From assembly GCF_024195295.1 (NCBI RefSeq), contig NZ_JAMFTH010000001.1, positions 124,001 through 188,000 of the forward strand: 64,000 nucleotides of DNA, in the 5' to 3' direction. The notes beneath the pieces were generated by a model. The model was given only the letters and a program-made list of their open reading frames with translations. It had not been told where the DNA came from and did no database searches. Position 1 is the stretch's first letter; each line of letters opens with the position of its first letter. This document shows positions 8,760 to 18,199 of the stretch, in pieces. Source of the DNA: Gilvimarinus xylanilyticus (lineage in GTDB: Bacteria > Pseudomonadota > Gammaproteobacteria > Pseudomonadales > Cellvibrionaceae). The position numbers and the translations under genes were made by a program.

Positions 8760-9644
8760 TTATGACGCGCTAAACCAGGGCTGCTGCGCGAGGTAGGCCA
8801 TTAACTCGTCGCGAAACACAAGCGCTCGTGCCGACAGCGTTCGCCGGTAGGGCCAAAGTAGAAAGATATTACGAGCCTGGCCGGACCAGTCGGGCAGCAC
8901 CCGTTGTAAGCTACCTTCTGATAACTCTCGGTAGACCATGCTTTGCGGTAACAGGGCAATGCCTGCCCCGGCTTTAACCAGGTTAAGCGTTACATTCATG
9001 TCGTTGCTGATATGTTGATGTTCTTTGCTTATGGTTTTGCTTTGCTGGGTCTTCTGCAGTGTCCAACGGTTAAACAAATGTGCGGCGATGCTGGGGTATG
9101 AAGCGAGCTCTTCCAGGCTGGACGGCACTGGTTGAGGGGCGCTCGGCGACACGACTAATACCGTGGAAATAGCGCCGAGTTTTAGCTGCTTAAGGGACGA
9201 GTTTTGTTGCGGGCCTGAGCGAATGGCAAGGTCGGCTTGCGGGGCGATGGCGTCGTCCTCGGGGTCGCCCAAGGTAATATTCAGAGAAATGCCGGGGTAG
9301 CGCCCGATAAACGCTTGCCAAAAGTCATCCAAAGGGCCGCTACCGAGATTGGTGGGGGCGAGTATACGCAGTTCGCCCTCTAATTGGTTGAGAGATTGAT
9401 CCAGGTGGCGCAGGCGAAGGTCCAGCTCGTGAATATAACCGGCGGTCTCGTCGTAATAGGTCTGTCCTGCACTGGTCAGCGAAAGGCCGCGGTTAGAGCG
9501 GTGGAACAGCTCGGCTCCCAGTTGGTGCTCCAGGTCGCTCACACGTCGTGATACCGTCGCAAGGGTCATATCTAGTGTCTCGGCGGCGCCGGTTAAGCTG
9601 CGCTGTTCGGCGGCCGTGATAAAGACCTTTAGTTGATCAAGCAT
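8760..9644 (-). CDS. LysR family transcriptional regulator
   Basis: DNA-binding regulator of 294 residues. The start ATG at 9644 is chosen because AAGG lies about 7 bases upstream and the product then begins with the normal M-L-D-Q-L-K-V-F of LysR winged helix-turn-helix domains (1-60, 'GAAETLDMTLATVSRRVSDLEHQLGAELF'). The rest is a periplasmic-binding-fold effector domain (~90-290) of the CrgA/DsdC-like PBP2 type. Its likely target is the downstream SDR gene or its own promoter; the inducer is unknown. Confidence 0.88.
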   Translation of the reverse strand: MLDQLKVFITAAEQRSLTGAAETLDMTLATVSRRVSDLEHQLGAELFHRSNRGLSLTSAGQTYYDETAGYIHELDLRLRHLDQSLNQLEGELRILAPTNLGSGPLDDFWQAFIGRYPGISLNITLGDPEDDAIAPQADLAIRSGPQQNSSLKQLKLGAISTVLVVSPSAPQPVPSSLEELASYPSIAAHLFNRWTLQKTQQSKTISKEHQHISNDMNVTLNLVKAGAGIALLPQSMVYRELSEGSLQRVLPDWSGQARNIFLLWPYRRTLSARALVFRDELMAYLAQQPWFSAS

Positions 9645-9755
9645 ACTGGGCCTTTCATATCTGCAAGTCGCGTTATCTAATATAACTATATACGACAAAT
9701 GTGGTTGTTAATATCCTCTGCGACGCCTTAATTAGCTGAGAAAGAGGGTATCTCT

Positions 9756-9986
9756 ATGAAGCACCGCATTATTTTCGCTGTGTTGATGTCGTCGATGTTG
9801 TCGTTTTTTATGTCGGCCTGGGTGACTTACATTAATATGGGACTGCACCGCGAATTTGTGGCCCATTGGTTGTCGGCGTGGATACTGGCCTGGCCTGCGG
9901 CGGGTGTTATTGCCTTTATCGGTGGTCCCGGTGTTCATCGTCTATCCGAGCGATTGGCCCGTGCGCACTCTAAAGCAAACAGCTGA
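9756..9986 (+). CDS. DUF2798 small inner-membrane protein
   Basis: Protein of 76 residues with two predicted membrane helices (~5-25 and ~41-60) and a short charged tail, matching the DUF2798 pattern ('H-R-x-I-F-A-x-L-M-S-x-x-M-S', 'W-x-x-A-W-x-x-A-W-P-x-A'). AAAGAGGG stands at 9741-9748, just upstream. Function unknown. It is divergent from the LysR gene and 54 bases ahead of dbpA. Confidence 0.75.
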   Translation: MKHRIIFAVLMSSMLSFFMSAWVTYINMGLHREFVAHWLSAWILAWPAAGVIAFIGGPGVHRLSERLARAHSKANS

Positions 9987-10040
9987 TACGCGTTGGGTTA
10001 TACTGGCGGCATTCAATTCGCTAACAGAAGTTCTTCTACC

Positions 10041-11435
10041 GTGCCTGATACGCAAACAGCATTTTCCTTTCTGGGTTTACAGCTCGAGCTGCAACAAAAC
10101 TTGAAATCCCTGGGCTACACCGAAATGACGCCCATTCAGGCCGAAAGCCTGCCTGCCATCATTGCCGGGCGGGATGTTATCGGTCAGGGCAAAACGGGGT
10201 CGGGTAAAACCGCCGCCTTTGGCTTGGGGGTACTTAATGCCCTTGAGGTTAAGCGCTTTTGTGTGCAGGCGCTGGTGCTGTGCCCCACGCGCGAGTTAGC
10301 CGATCAGGTGGCAAAAGAAATTCGTCGTCTGGCGCGAGCCATCCACAACATTAAAGTGCTGACGGTGTGCGGTGGTATGCCCTTTGGCCCCCAAATTAAC
10401 TCGTTGGAGCATGGCGCGCACATTGTGGTGGGCACTCCTGGGCGGGTGGAAGAACATATCCGCAAAAATAATCTGGATTTAAGTCAGCTATCGATGTTGG
10501 TTCTGGACGAAGCGGACCGCATGTTGGAAATGGGCTTTGCCGAGGCGCTGGACGCGGTCATTGACGCCGCTCCGCTAAAACGCCAGACGTTACTGTTTAG
10601 TGCGACGTATCCGGCCAAAATTGAGCAGATCGCTAAGCGCGTGATGCAAGAGCCCGTGCTGGTTAAAGTCGAATCCAGCCACGACACCTCGAGTATTCAG
10701 CAGAGTTTTTACGCCGTTACCGACGAGCCATCGCGTGTGCGAGCGGTTCAGCTACTGTTGTTGCAGCACCAACCGGAATCTGCGGTGGTTTTCTGCAACA
10801 CCAAACGCGAAACCCAGCAACTGGCTAACGCCCTTGCTGCACAAGGGTTTAGTGCCCTTGCATTGCACGGCGATTTGGAGCAGCGTGATCGCGACATTAC
10901 CCTGGTGCGCTTTGCCAACAAAAGTGCCACGGTGCTGGTGGCCACCGATGTGGCCGCTCGCGGTTTGGACATCGAAAATTTAGACATGGTGATTAACTAT
11001 CAGCTGGCTCGCGATAGCGAAGTACATGTGCACCGGGTGGGGCGCACCGGGCGCGCGGGCGCGAAAGGTATTGCCTGCAATCTGCACAGTGATAAAGAGC
11101 ACTACAAACTACTGTTGCTGGAAGAAGAGCAGGGGCTTGATGTGTCCAATACCCCATTGCCTAAAATAGACACGGCCAATGCCCAGGCGCCGCAACCGGC
11201 AATGGTGACCCTACAAATCGACGGCGGCAAAAAACAAAAAGTGCGGCCCGGCGATATTTTGGGTTGTTTGACTGGTGATAAAGGCATCGACGGTAAAGCG
11301 GTGGGGAAGATAAACATCGCCGACAATTCATCGTTTGTCGCGGTTAAGCGTACCCAAATGAAAAAGGCACTGGATAAAATTCGTCACGGTAAGTTAAAAG
11401 GACGGCAGTTTCGGGTGCGGGTTATTTCCGCATAA
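10041..11435 (+). CDS. dbpA: ATP-dependent RNA helicase DbpA
   Basis: DEAD-box RNA helicase acting in 50S ribosomal subunit assembly at 23S rRNA helix 92. 464 residues from the GTG at 10041 (E. coli DbpA is 457); the frame also extends to a TTG at 9993 but that adds a non-conserved stretch. Motifs in order: Q-motif 'GYTEMTPIQ', Walker A G-S-G-K-T, P-T-R-E-L, D-E-A-D, S-A-T, then helicase C with A-T-D-V-A-A-R-G-L-D and H-R-V-G-R-T-G-R. The last ~75 residues form the DbpA-type RNA-binding domain ('KKQKVRPGDILGCLTG...KRTQMKKALDKIRHGKLKGRQF'), which distinguishes it from other DEAD-box paralogs. Confidence 0.93.
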   Translation: MPDTQTAFSFLGLQLELQQNLKSLGYTEMTPIQAESLPAIIAGRDVIGQGKTGSGKTAAFGLGVLNALEVKRFCVQALVLCPTRELADQVAKEIRRLARAIHNIKVLTVCGGMPFGPQINSLEHGAHIVVGTPGRVEEHIRKNNLDLSQLSMLVLDEADRMLEMGFAEALDAVIDAAPLKRQTLLFSATYPAKIEQIAKRVMQEPVLVKVESSHDTSSIQQSFYAVTDEPSRVRAVQLLLLQHQPESAVVFCNTKRETQQLANALAAQGFSALALHGDLEQRDRDITLVRFANKSATVLVATDVAARGLDIENLDMVINYQLARDSEVHVHRVGRTGRAGAKGIACNLHSDKEHYKLLLLEEEQGLDVSNTPLPKIDTANAQAPQPAMVTLQIDGGKKQKVRPGDILGCLTGDKGIDGKAVGKINIADNSSFVAVKRTQMKKALDKIRHGKLKGRQFRVRVISA

Positions 11436-11469
11436 AGCAAAACGTGTAGTCTAATCAAAGCCTCACTTT

Positions 11470-12069
11470 TTATTGGCGATAAGGGGCAAAAATCAGGGCG
11501 ATATCGTCCACCAAGTTGTTAATGTGTTCGGCATCGGGCGAGCTTTGGGCAAAGGATCGAGCGCCCATTACCTGAGTTTGCAGCAGCCTTGCCAGGCGCT
11601 CGCAATCCACGGATGCTTTCAGCTCGCCTGTCGCTTTCGCCTGCTCTAGCGCCTGGGCAAAACATTTTTCCACCCCCTGCAGCAGTTGCCTTGATTTACT
11701 GCGCAAGGGGTCAGATTCATCGGTAGATTCCAGTAGCGTTTTAACCACCAGGCAAGCCGGGGTTTCGGTCAGGCTGGTGCGATCATCACCTACCAATAAC
11801 CAACGTAAATACGCTAAAACGCCATCAATCACCCCCGCCTCCTGTTCGATAAAGCGGTTTACGTCAATGGTCATGCGCTGGGCGTAAGCATCAATGGCTG
11901 AATCGAAAAGTTGTTGTTTGTTGCCAAAAGCCGCGTACAGACTGCCCGGGCGCATATCCAGCGCTTTTTCAATATCTTTCAGACTGGTGGCGTAAAAACC
12001 CCGCTGCCAAAACAGATCTACCGCGGCCTGCAGGGCTGTCTCCCGGTCGTATTGCGCGCTTCTGGGCAT
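11470..12069 (-). CDS. TetR/AcrR family transcriptional repressor
   Basis: Regulator of 199 residues. The N-terminal helix-turn-helix covers residues ~10-55 ('ALQAAVDLFWQRGFYATSLKDIEKALDMRPGSLYAAFGNKQQLF'); the remainder is an all-helical ligand domain of the type found in regulators of oxidoreductase and AhpD-like genes. It is transcribed divergently from an AhpD-like gene, and the 130-base spacer contains three copies of a 16-bp near-palindrome, the obvious candidate operator for autoregulation and repression of the neighbour. The inducer is unknown; electrophiles or peroxides would fit the context. Confidence 0.9.
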   Translation of the reverse strand: MPRSAQYDRETALQAAVDLFWQRGFYATSLKDIEKALDMRPGSLYAAFGNKQQLFDSAIDAYAQRMTIDVNRFIEQEAGVIDGVLAYLRWLLVGDDRTSLTETPACLVVKTLLESTDESDPLRSKSRQLLQGVEKCFAQALEQAKATGELKASVDCERLARLLQTQVMGARSFAQSSPDAEHINNLVDDIALIFAPYRQ

Positions 12070-12084
12070 AACATTTCCAATAAT

Positions 12085-12162
12085 TTGAACGATTGCTCAA
12101 TTATATATTGAATGATCACTCAAATACAGGTAGGATCAAATCGAAACTGAATGATCACTCAA
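12085..12162. promoter_or_regulatory. Three TetR-type operator sites
   Basis: Three copies of a 16-bp near-palindrome: TTGAACGATTGCTCAA (12085-12100), TTGAATGATCACTCAA (12108-12123) and CTGAATGATCACTCAA (12147-12162). The outer TTGA...TCAA arms are retained in all. They lie between divergent tetR and ahpD-like starts, so a TetR dimer is expected to bind them. Confidence 0.75.
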
Positions 12163-12199
12163 GTATTTTGAGACTCACCGAAAATTGATAGGAGATGGT

Positions 12200-12748
12200 A
12201 TGACTGATTTTACTTTACACACTCAAGACTCTGCCCCCCAGGAAGCCAAAAACTTATTGCAGGCATCGGAGAAAAGCTTCGGCATGATCCCCAACTTGCA
12301 CGCGGTGATGGCCGAGGCTCCGGGGCTGTTGGAGGGCTACCAGGCACTACACCGACTGGTGTTGGAATCGAGCTTTAACAACGAGGAAAAAACCGTGGTG
12401 TGGCAAACGGTGAACGTCGAGCACGAGTGTCATTATTGTGTGCCCGCCCATACCGGTATCGCTCATTCAATGAAGGTGGATGAATCTATTACCGAGGCTT
12501 TGCGTAATAAAACCGAGTTGCCTGCCAAGTTGGAAGCCCTGCGCGAGTTCACCCTGGAAGTGGTGCGCAACCGCGGCAATATGGATGACGCCAAAGTCAG
12601 TGCCTTTTTAGATGCGGGTTTTACCAAGCGTCAGGTACTGGAAGTGATTTTGGTGGTTTCGCAAAAAGTGATGAGTAACTACGTCAACCACTTGGCCGAG
12701 ACACCCATTGACGAGCCGTTCAAAAAGTTCGAATGGTCGCCCAAGTAA
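12200..12748 (+). CDS. AhpD-like carboxymuconolactone decarboxylase family protein
   Basis: Alkylhydroperoxidase-fold protein of 182 residues. Start ATG at 12200 follows GGAGATGG (12191-12198); an upstream ATG at 12185 is less well placed. The AhpD redox centre is present: E-H-E-C-H-Y-C-V-P-A-H, giving the Cys-x-x-Cys pair and downstream His of peroxidase-type members. Such proteins reduce peroxides or act in thiol relay. Three operator repeats and a divergent TetR gene point to induction by a small molecule or oxidative signal. The physiological substrate is unknown. Confidence 0.85.
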   Translation: MTDFTLHTQDSAPQEAKNLLQASEKSFGMIPNLHAVMAEAPGLLEGYQALHRLVLESSFNNEEKTVVWQTVNVEHECHYCVPAHTGIAHSMKVDESITEALRNKTELPAKLEALREFTLEVVRNRGNMDDAKVSAFLDAGFTKRQVLEVILVVSQKVMSNYVNHLAETPIDEPFKKFEWSPK

Positions 12749-12804
12749 GTGTCTGGTTTCCTTAAGAGATTCCCTATAGGGATAAGCGAATAACCGCGGA
12801 TGGT

Positions 12805-13179
12805 CTATGACCCTTCGCGGTTGTTCTCTGTGGATACGCGGGCTTTTGTCCTGATCCATAAAACCACCTGCCAGCACGCCAATCCCACCAAAATGCCCAG
12901 CGAGTTCGCCGCGATATCCTTGAGCTCAAAACTGCGCCAGGGCAGGGTATACTGGACAATTTCTACCAGGGTAGAAAAACAAAACAGCTGAAAAAACTTC
13001 AGCCAGATTGCCTGCCGGGCAAAAGCGATGCTGACCGATACGCCCGCCACGGCGTAACCGGCAAAGTGCATCAGGACATCATTGTAATCGCCCACGACTT
13101 GCTGGGGTTGTTTGGCGGTACCCATTACCAGGTACAGCGCTAACAGCAGCAGGTATTGGCCGATAAACAGTACTCGCAT
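12805..13179 (-). CDS. VanZ-like membrane protein
   Basis: Small membrane protein of 124 residues with about four helices. The conserved VanZ features are D-K-x-x-H-F-like 'NDVLMHFAGY' (~33-42), 'EIVQYTLPWRSFELKDIAANSLGI' (~79-102, E-x-x-Q and D-x-x-A-N). VanZ homologs occur widely and only a few affect glycopeptide resistance, so resistance is not implied. It ends close to the Usp gene region and is on the same strand. Confidence 0.75.
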   Translation of the reverse strand: MRVLFIGQYLLLLALYLVMGTAKQPQQVVGDYNDVLMHFAGYAVAGVSVSIAFARQAIWLKFFQLFCFSTLVEIVQYTLPWRSFELKDIAANSLGILVGLACWQVVLWIRTKARVSTENNREGS

Positions 13180-13204
13180 TAACGCAACACCTTAACGCAG
13201 CACT

Positions 13205-14059
13205 TTAACGCAACACCAGCATTGAGGTTTTGCAGCGGCAAATCATGGCGGTGGTGGTGCTACCCACAATAAAGTGGCGGATGCGTGAATGACCGTAGGC
13301 GCCCATCACCAGTAAATCGATAGCATTTTCACGTTGGAATTCTTCCAGTGCCGAATCCGGGTCGCCGGCTATAATATGTTCGGCCGCCTCAATCCCCGAC
13401 TGTTGCAGCTGGTTTTTAGCCCAGGCTAACGACTCGCGATTGTCCGCAGTGTCTTTGCCTACCATAACCAAGTGGCACACGCTGTCTTTAAGCAGGGGGC
13501 TCGCGGCAATCATCTCGATGCCTTTGCGAATGGTGGGGCTGCCGTCGTAGGCAATCATCAGTTGTTTCGGTGCGCTAAAGCCCTGCTGCACAATCAAAAT
13601 CGGTTTGTGCATGGTGCGAATAATTTTCTCAATGTGGCTGCCGATATGGCCGTGGGCGCTGGCGCTTTCGGCGCCGCGCTTGCCCACCACGAGCAGGCGG
13701 GTTTCATCGGCCAGATCCACCAGAGTGTCCGTCAGCTCGCCATGGCGCTGGCGGGTTTCGGCCTCGCTGATGCCCGCTTGCTTTACGCGCTCAAGGGCGG
13801 CAGCCAGCATTTGCTTGCCTTGCTCCATGGCCAGCTTGCCGCGTTTTTCATCCAGCTCGGCCAGCTCTTCCAGCAGAGTTTCCTGGGCGCCAAAGCCCAG
13901 GGTGCCGGATAAATTGCGCTCACCCAGGCCGTGTACATAGTCCAACACGTGCAGCAGGTGCAGTGGCGCTTGCAGTTTTTGCGCAGCCCAAACGGCACCG
14001 TCGCAGACGGACTGGGCGTAGTTGGAGTCGTCGATACAGGCAATGACATTGTCGGCCAT
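13205..14059 (-). CDS. Tandem-domain universal stress protein (UspA family)
   Basis: Cytosolic protein of 284 residues made of two Usp domains (1-~150 and ~160-284). The second keeps the ATP-binding signature G-A-Y-G-H-(9 residues)-G-S-T near the C-terminus; the first has a diverged version (V-V-G-K-R-G...). It lies 12 bases downstream of a SulP transporter gene on the same strand, a pairing common in proteobacteria that suggests a bicarbonate/anion-transport or stress operon. The precise role is unknown. Confidence 0.9.
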   Translation of the reverse strand: MADNVIACIDDSNYAQSVCDGAVWAAQKLQAPLHLLHVLDYVHGLGERNLSGTLGFGAQETLLEELAELDEKRGKLAMEQGKQMLAAALERVKQAGISEAETRQRHGELTDTLVDLADETRLLVVGKRGAESASAHGHIGSHIEKIIRTMHKPILIVQQGFSAPKQLMIAYDGSPTIRKGIEMIAASPLLKDSVCHLVMVGKDTADNRESLAWAKNQLQQSGIEAAEHIIAGDPDSALEEFQRENAIDLLVMGAYGHSRIRHFIVGSTTTAMICRCKTSMLVLR

Positions 14060-14071
14060 AATGTTTTCCTT

Positions 14072-15556
14072 TTAGTGACCCATTAACTTTTCAATTTCTT
14101 CGGGCTTATTGTGTACCGCAAATTTGTCCACCAAAGTAGCGCTAGCCTGATTGAGACCAATTAAGTCTACCTCGGCCCCTTCACGGCGCAATTTAATCAC
14201 CACCTTGTCCAATGAGCTGATGGCGGTAATGTCCCAAAAGTGCGCGCGGGATAAATCGATGGTGACACGATCTACCGCCTCTTTGAAGTCAAAACCGCCG
14301 ATAAACTGTTCGGCCGAGGTAAAAAATACTTGCCCCACGACGGTGTAGGTACGATGGCTGCGATCGTCGCTTAGCTCAGAGCCTACATACAAAATTTGCC
14401 CCACTTTGTGAGCAAAGAATAGGGCGCTTAGCAGTACACCCAAGAGCACGCCCAAGGCGAGGTTGTGGGTGGCGACCACTACGGCTACCGTGGCAATCAT
14501 CACCACCGAGGAGCTTTTGGGGTTGGTTTTAAGCGCCGCAACTGAGGTCCAGCTGAATGTGCCGATGGATACCATGATCATCACCGCTACCAGCGCGGCC
14601 ATGGGGATGCGGCCCACCCAGTCGCCTAAAAATACCACCAAAATCAACAAGAAGACGCCCGCGACTAAGGTGGATAACCGAGTGCGGCCCCCGGATTTTA
14701 CGTTGATGACCGATTGGCCAATCATCGCACAACCGGCCATGCCGCCCAGAAAGCCCGCGCCAATATTCGACAAGCCCTGGCCGACACACTCGCGGCTTTT
14801 ATTGCTGGTGGTATCGGTTAAATCGTCCACGATGGTGGCCGTCATCATCGACTCCAACAAACCTACCACGGCGAGGGTGAGGGAGAAGGGAAAGATAATT
14901 TTTAAGGTTTCCAGGTTGAAGGGTACCTCGGGCAGCAAAAACACGGGCAGGCTGTCGGGCAGCTCGCCCATATCGCCCACGGTGCGCACATCAATACCAA
15001 AGTACATCGCCACGGCGGTGATCACCACAATGCACACCAGGGGCGAGGGCACCGCGCGGGTAAGGTAGGGTAGCAAGTAAATGATACCCAGCCCGGCGAT
15101 TAACAGCGCGTACACCGGCAGGGTAAAGTTAGCGCCGGTAATTTCCGGCAGCTGAGCGAGAAAAATTAAAATCGCCAGGGCGTTTACAAAGCCCGTGACC
15201 ACCGAGCGCGACACAAAGCGCATTAAATTTCCCAGCTTTAAAATACCCGCAATAATTTGCAGTACGCCTGTCAGTAACGTGGCTGCCAGCAAATATTCCA
15301 GGCCGTGATCTTTAACCAGGTCCACCATCACCAGTGCCATGGCGCCGGTGGCGGCGGAGATCATGGCCGGGCGACCGCCGGCAAAGGCGCTGATAAACGC
15401 GATACAGAAGGACGCGTACAGACCAACTTTGGGGTCCACCCCGGCAATAATCGAAAAGGCGATTGCCTCGGGAATAAGGGCGAGGGCAACCACGGTGCCG
15501 GAAAGCAGATCGCCACGTACATTGCTCAGCCAATTTTGGCGCAGAGTATCAAGCAT
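14072..15556 (-). CDS. SulP family inorganic anion transporter with STAS domain
   Basis: Inner-membrane transporter of 494 residues. About the first 390 form the SLC26/SulP membrane domain (opening '[25 protein letters not shown]', the first SulP signature; later '[25 protein letters not shown]'). Residues ~400-494 are a cytoplasmic STAS domain ('[26 protein letters not shown]'). Bacterial SulP proteins carry sulfate, bicarbonate (BicA) or dicarboxylates; the short spacing to a Usp gene resembles bicarbonate-type neighbourhoods, but substrate identity is an inference. Confidence 0.9.
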   Translation of the reverse strand: MLDTLRQNWLSNVRGDLLSGTVVALALIPEAIAFSIIAGVDPKVGLYASFCIAFISAFAGGRPAMISAATGAMALVMVDLVKDHGLEYLLAATLLTGVLQIIAGILKLGNLMRFVSRSVVTGFVNALAILIFLAQLPEITGANFTLPVYALLIAGLGIIYLLPYLTRAVPSPLVCIVVITAVAMYFGIDVRTVGDMGELPDSLPVFLLPEVPFNLETLKIIFPFSLTLAVVGLLESMMTATIVDDLTDTTSNKSRECVGQGLSNIGAGFLGGMAGCAMIGQSVINVKSGGRTRLSTLVAGVFLLILVVFLGDWVGRIPMAALVAVMIMVSIGTFSWTSVAALKTNPKSSSVVMIATVAVVVATHNLALGVLLGVLLSALFFAHKVGQILYVGSELSDDRSHRTYTVVGQVFFTSAEQFIGGFDFKEAVDRVTIDLSRAHFWDITAISSLDKVVIKLRREGAEVDLIGLNQASATLVDKFAVHNKPEEIEKLMGH

Positions 15557-15781
15557 AAAACTAATGTCCGTTTTAGAAAAAAGTAGCAGGTATAAGCAGG
15601 CTGCCCGAAAAAGGTTTCAGGCAAATAATGGGTAGGCGAATGCCTGGAAGAAAGGGCGTCCTATGGCGGACTGATTTTGGTTAATTGGGTCATGTGCCGG
15701 AAATCTGGCCTGTTAATGTTGCAAACTTGGGTGCGAAAAGGCCGCAAAGTCTAGCAGACTGAATAAAAAATGCCAGCCCGA

Positions 15782-16408
15782 TCACAACGTCTGATGCGCG
15801 GCCAGCAGATCTTCTGCGGCGTACAAATCCTGGGGGGTATTGATGTTGGTGAACGGGTCGATGGGCTCGCAGGTAAAGTCCACCTGGGTGTGTGGGCGCT
15901 CGGCAATCCAGTGCTGCAGCCAGGGTATTTTGCCACTTTGCAAGGTGTCGGCCAGCTCACTCAGCAGGCTTTTATGCCACAGGGCAAACACTGGCTGCAG
16001 ACGGCCATTGGAGGTGGCGACAATAATTTTGCTTTCCGAGTCGCTGGCTTGTTGCAGCTGGGTGCACATGTCTTTAGGAAAAAACGGCGTGTCGCAGGCA
16101 AAGCTTGCCAGCCATTCGCACTGCGGGCGCTCGCGACACATCCAGTCCATCGCGGCGTGGACCCCGGCCATGGGGCCCGGAAAATCCGCAAACACGTCGG
16201 GTACAACGGTTAGCTTAGTGCGGGCAAAGCGCAGGGCGTTCCCATTGGCGCTTAGTAACAGTGGCTCTACCTGGTCTTGGGCACGCTCGATGCTGCGACT
16301 TAATAGGGTTTGACCCGCCAAAGGCAGCAAGCATTTGTCGCCGCCGCCCATACGACGGGCTAAACCGCCGGCTAAAAGAACACCTGTGGGGCGTGAGGTA
16401 ATAGTCAT
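15782..16408 (-). CDS. mobA: Molybdenum cofactor guanylyltransferase MobA
   Basis: Transfers GMP to molybdopterin-Mo to make the bis-MGD cofactor. 208 residues, family-typical. The nucleotide-binding loop L-A-G-G-L-A-R-R-M-G-G-x-D-K is at residues ~13-26, followed by 'FPGPMAGVHAAM' and 'FACDTPFFP' (the metal-binding D), with the C-terminal 'DPFTNINTPQDLYAAE'. It is alone on the minus strand between the SulP gene and the divergent catalase. No molybdoenzyme gene is visible in the window. Confidence 0.93.
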   Translation of the reverse strand: MTITSRPTGVLLAGGLARRMGGGDKCLLPLAGQTLLSRSIERAQDQVEPLLLSANGNALRFARTKLTVVPDVFADFPGPMAGVHAAMDWMCRERPQCEWLASFACDTPFFPKDMCTQLQQASDSESKIIVATSNGRLQPVFALWHKSLLSELADTLQSGKIPWLQHWIAERPHTQVDFTCEPIDPFTNINTPQDLYAAEDLLAAHQTL

Positions 16409-16670
16409 GCGGCCTCAATTTGAAGAATATTGCGCCAAGTATAAAGGCTCTTATGTTTCGATTGTAGCCTTATTATGGTCAATCTGTCAGACAATTGATT
16501 TTTTTCACAGGCTTGTCTGGATCAAACACTACACTGTTTAAGGATGGATATCGCAGTTGCTTTTTGCTATTGGTCTTATTTTTATAATTAATTTTATTAA
16601 AAGTGCCGGCGCTACTAGTATCAACCATGTGTTCAGTAAAACAACTCCATTAGCCAGAGGGATGCAGTCA

Positions 16671-18134
16671 ATGAGTAAAACCACTTTAACCACGTCGGCC
16701 GGGGCGCCGGTAATCGATGACAACAACAGTATCAGCGCTGGCGAGCGCGGGCCGTTAACCTTTGATAACCACTATTTGTTTGAAAAGCTGGCCCACTTTA
16801 ACCGCGAGCGTATCCCCGAGCGAGTCGTGCACGCCCGCGGCTCCGGCGCTTACGGTACCTTTACTCTGAATAAAAGCTTGAGCGACTACACCATTGCTGA
16901 TTTTTTACAGAACGTGGGTGACAAAACCGAAGTGTTTTTGCGCTTTTCTACCGTGGGTGGGGGGCAGGATTCCAGCGATTACGCCCGTGACCCGCGCGGC
17001 TTTGCGGTGAAGTTCTACACCAGCCAGGGCAATTTTGATGTGGTGGGCAACAACACCCCGGTGTTCTTTTTGAACGATCCGATTAAATTCCCCGATTTTA
17101 TTCACTCGCAAAAGAAGAATCCGCGCACTAACTTGCCGGACCCCCAGGCGATTTTTGAATTTTGGGCCAATCATCCGCAATCGCTGCACCAGATGACTAT
17201 TTTGATGAGCGACCGGGGGATTCCCGCCAGCTACCGTCACATGCACGGCTTTAGCTCGCATACGCTGAGCCTTTGGAACGATAAGGGCGAGCGTTACTGG
17301 GTGAAATGGCACTTCAAGTCCAACCAGGGCATTAAAACCCTGACGGAAAAAGAAACCGAAGGTTTGGCGCCTTTTGGTGCCCAGCAGGATTTGGTGGAGT
17401 CTATCGACAAGGGCGATTTCCCCAGCTGGAGTGTCAAACTGCAAATTATGACCGAAGAGCAGGCTCAGAATTATCACATCAACCCGTTTGATTTGACCAA
17501 AATCTGGCCCCACTCGGATTTTCCGTTAATCGAGATTGGCCAGTTGGAGCTGAACCGCAACGTCGAGAACTATTTTGCCGAGACCGAGCAATCAGCTTTT
17601 GCACCTAGCAACTTGGTGCCGGGTGTGGGCGCCTCGCCGGATAAAATGTTGCAAGCGCGTTTGCTGGCCTATCAGGATGCGCACCGCTACCGGGTGGGGG
17701 TGAACCACAACCAGCTGCCGGTTAACCGTCCGCGCTGTCCGGTGAATCACTACCAGCGCGATGGCGCCATGGCCGGTTGCCCGATGAATGGCGGATCGAG
17801 CGTGCAGGCCAATTGGGTTCAGGGAGGTGGGGCAAACTTTTACCCCAACGACCGGGCCGCCCAGGGCGCGCCGGATGTGAGCAATCACACACCTGAGCCG
17901 CCACTGGCGCTCGCGGGTTCGGCAGCCACACGCTACGATCAGTCGGATGCCGATTACTACTCTCAGGCGGGCGATTTGTACCGCTTGATGAGTGAGGATC
18001 AGAAAAACCAGCTGGTTAACAATATTGCCGGTGGTCTGAGCCAGGCCGACAGCTCGGTGCAGGAGCGTATGGTCGCACTGATCAGCAAATGTGATTCCGA
18101 CTATGGTAGTCGGGTAAAAGCCGCTATCTCCTAG
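16671..18134 (+). CDS. katA: Monofunctional heme catalase
   Basis: Hydrogen-peroxide dismutating catalase of the small-subunit type, 487 residues from ATG 16671, which has AGAGGGA 8 bases upstream; the frame is open to 16557 but the extra residues are not catalase-like. Distal His54 in R-V-V-H-A-R-G, the distal Asn in 'VGNNTPVFF' (N127/N128), and the proximal heme-ligand Tyr in R-L-L-A-Y-Q-D-A-H-R-Y are all present. No secretion signal is seen, so it is cytosolic. A rho-independent terminator follows, and then an inverted MITE-like repeat. Upstream ~260 bases are AT-rich and probably carry the promoter; no confident OxyR site was identified. Confidence 0.95.
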   Translation: MSKTTLTTSAGAPVIDDNNSISAGERGPLTFDNHYLFEKLAHFNRERIPERVVHARGSGAYGTFTLNKSLSDYTIADFLQNVGDKTEVFLRFSTVGGGQDSSDYARDPRGFAVKFYTSQGNFDVVGNNTPVFFLNDPIKFPDFIHSQKKNPRTNLPDPQAIFEFWANHPQSLHQMTILMSDRGIPASYRHMHGFSSHTLSLWNDKGERYWVKWHFKSNQGIKTLTEKETEGLAPFGAQQDLVESIDKGDFPSWSVKLQIMTEEQAQNYHINPFDLTKIWPHSDFPLIEIGQLELNRNVENYFAETEQSAFAPSNLVPGVGASPDKMLQARLLAYQDAHRYRVGVNHNQLPVNRPRCPVNHYQRDGAMAGCPMNGGSSVQANWVQGGGANFYPNDRAAQGAPDVSNHTPEPPLALAGSAATRYDQSDADYYSQAGDLYRLMSEDQKNQLVNNIAGGLSQADSSVQERMVALISKCDSDYGSRVKAAIS

Positions 18135-18156
18135 CCGTTTTTCCAATCCCCAACTT

Positions 18157-18180
18157 GGGCGCCTACGGGCGCCTTTTTTA
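18157..18180 (+). terminator. Rho-independent terminator of the catalase gene
   Basis: GGCGCC (18158-18163), TACG loop, GGCGCC (18168-18173), then six Ts. It starts 23 bases after the catalase stop. Confidence 0.85.
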
Positions 18181-18199
18181 TATCTGTTATTTTGCATGC

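Noticed and set aside
16414-16670. An OxyR site upstream of the catalase gene
   Set aside because: The region is AT-rich, but the four spaced ATAG/CTAT elements could not be aligned convincingly.
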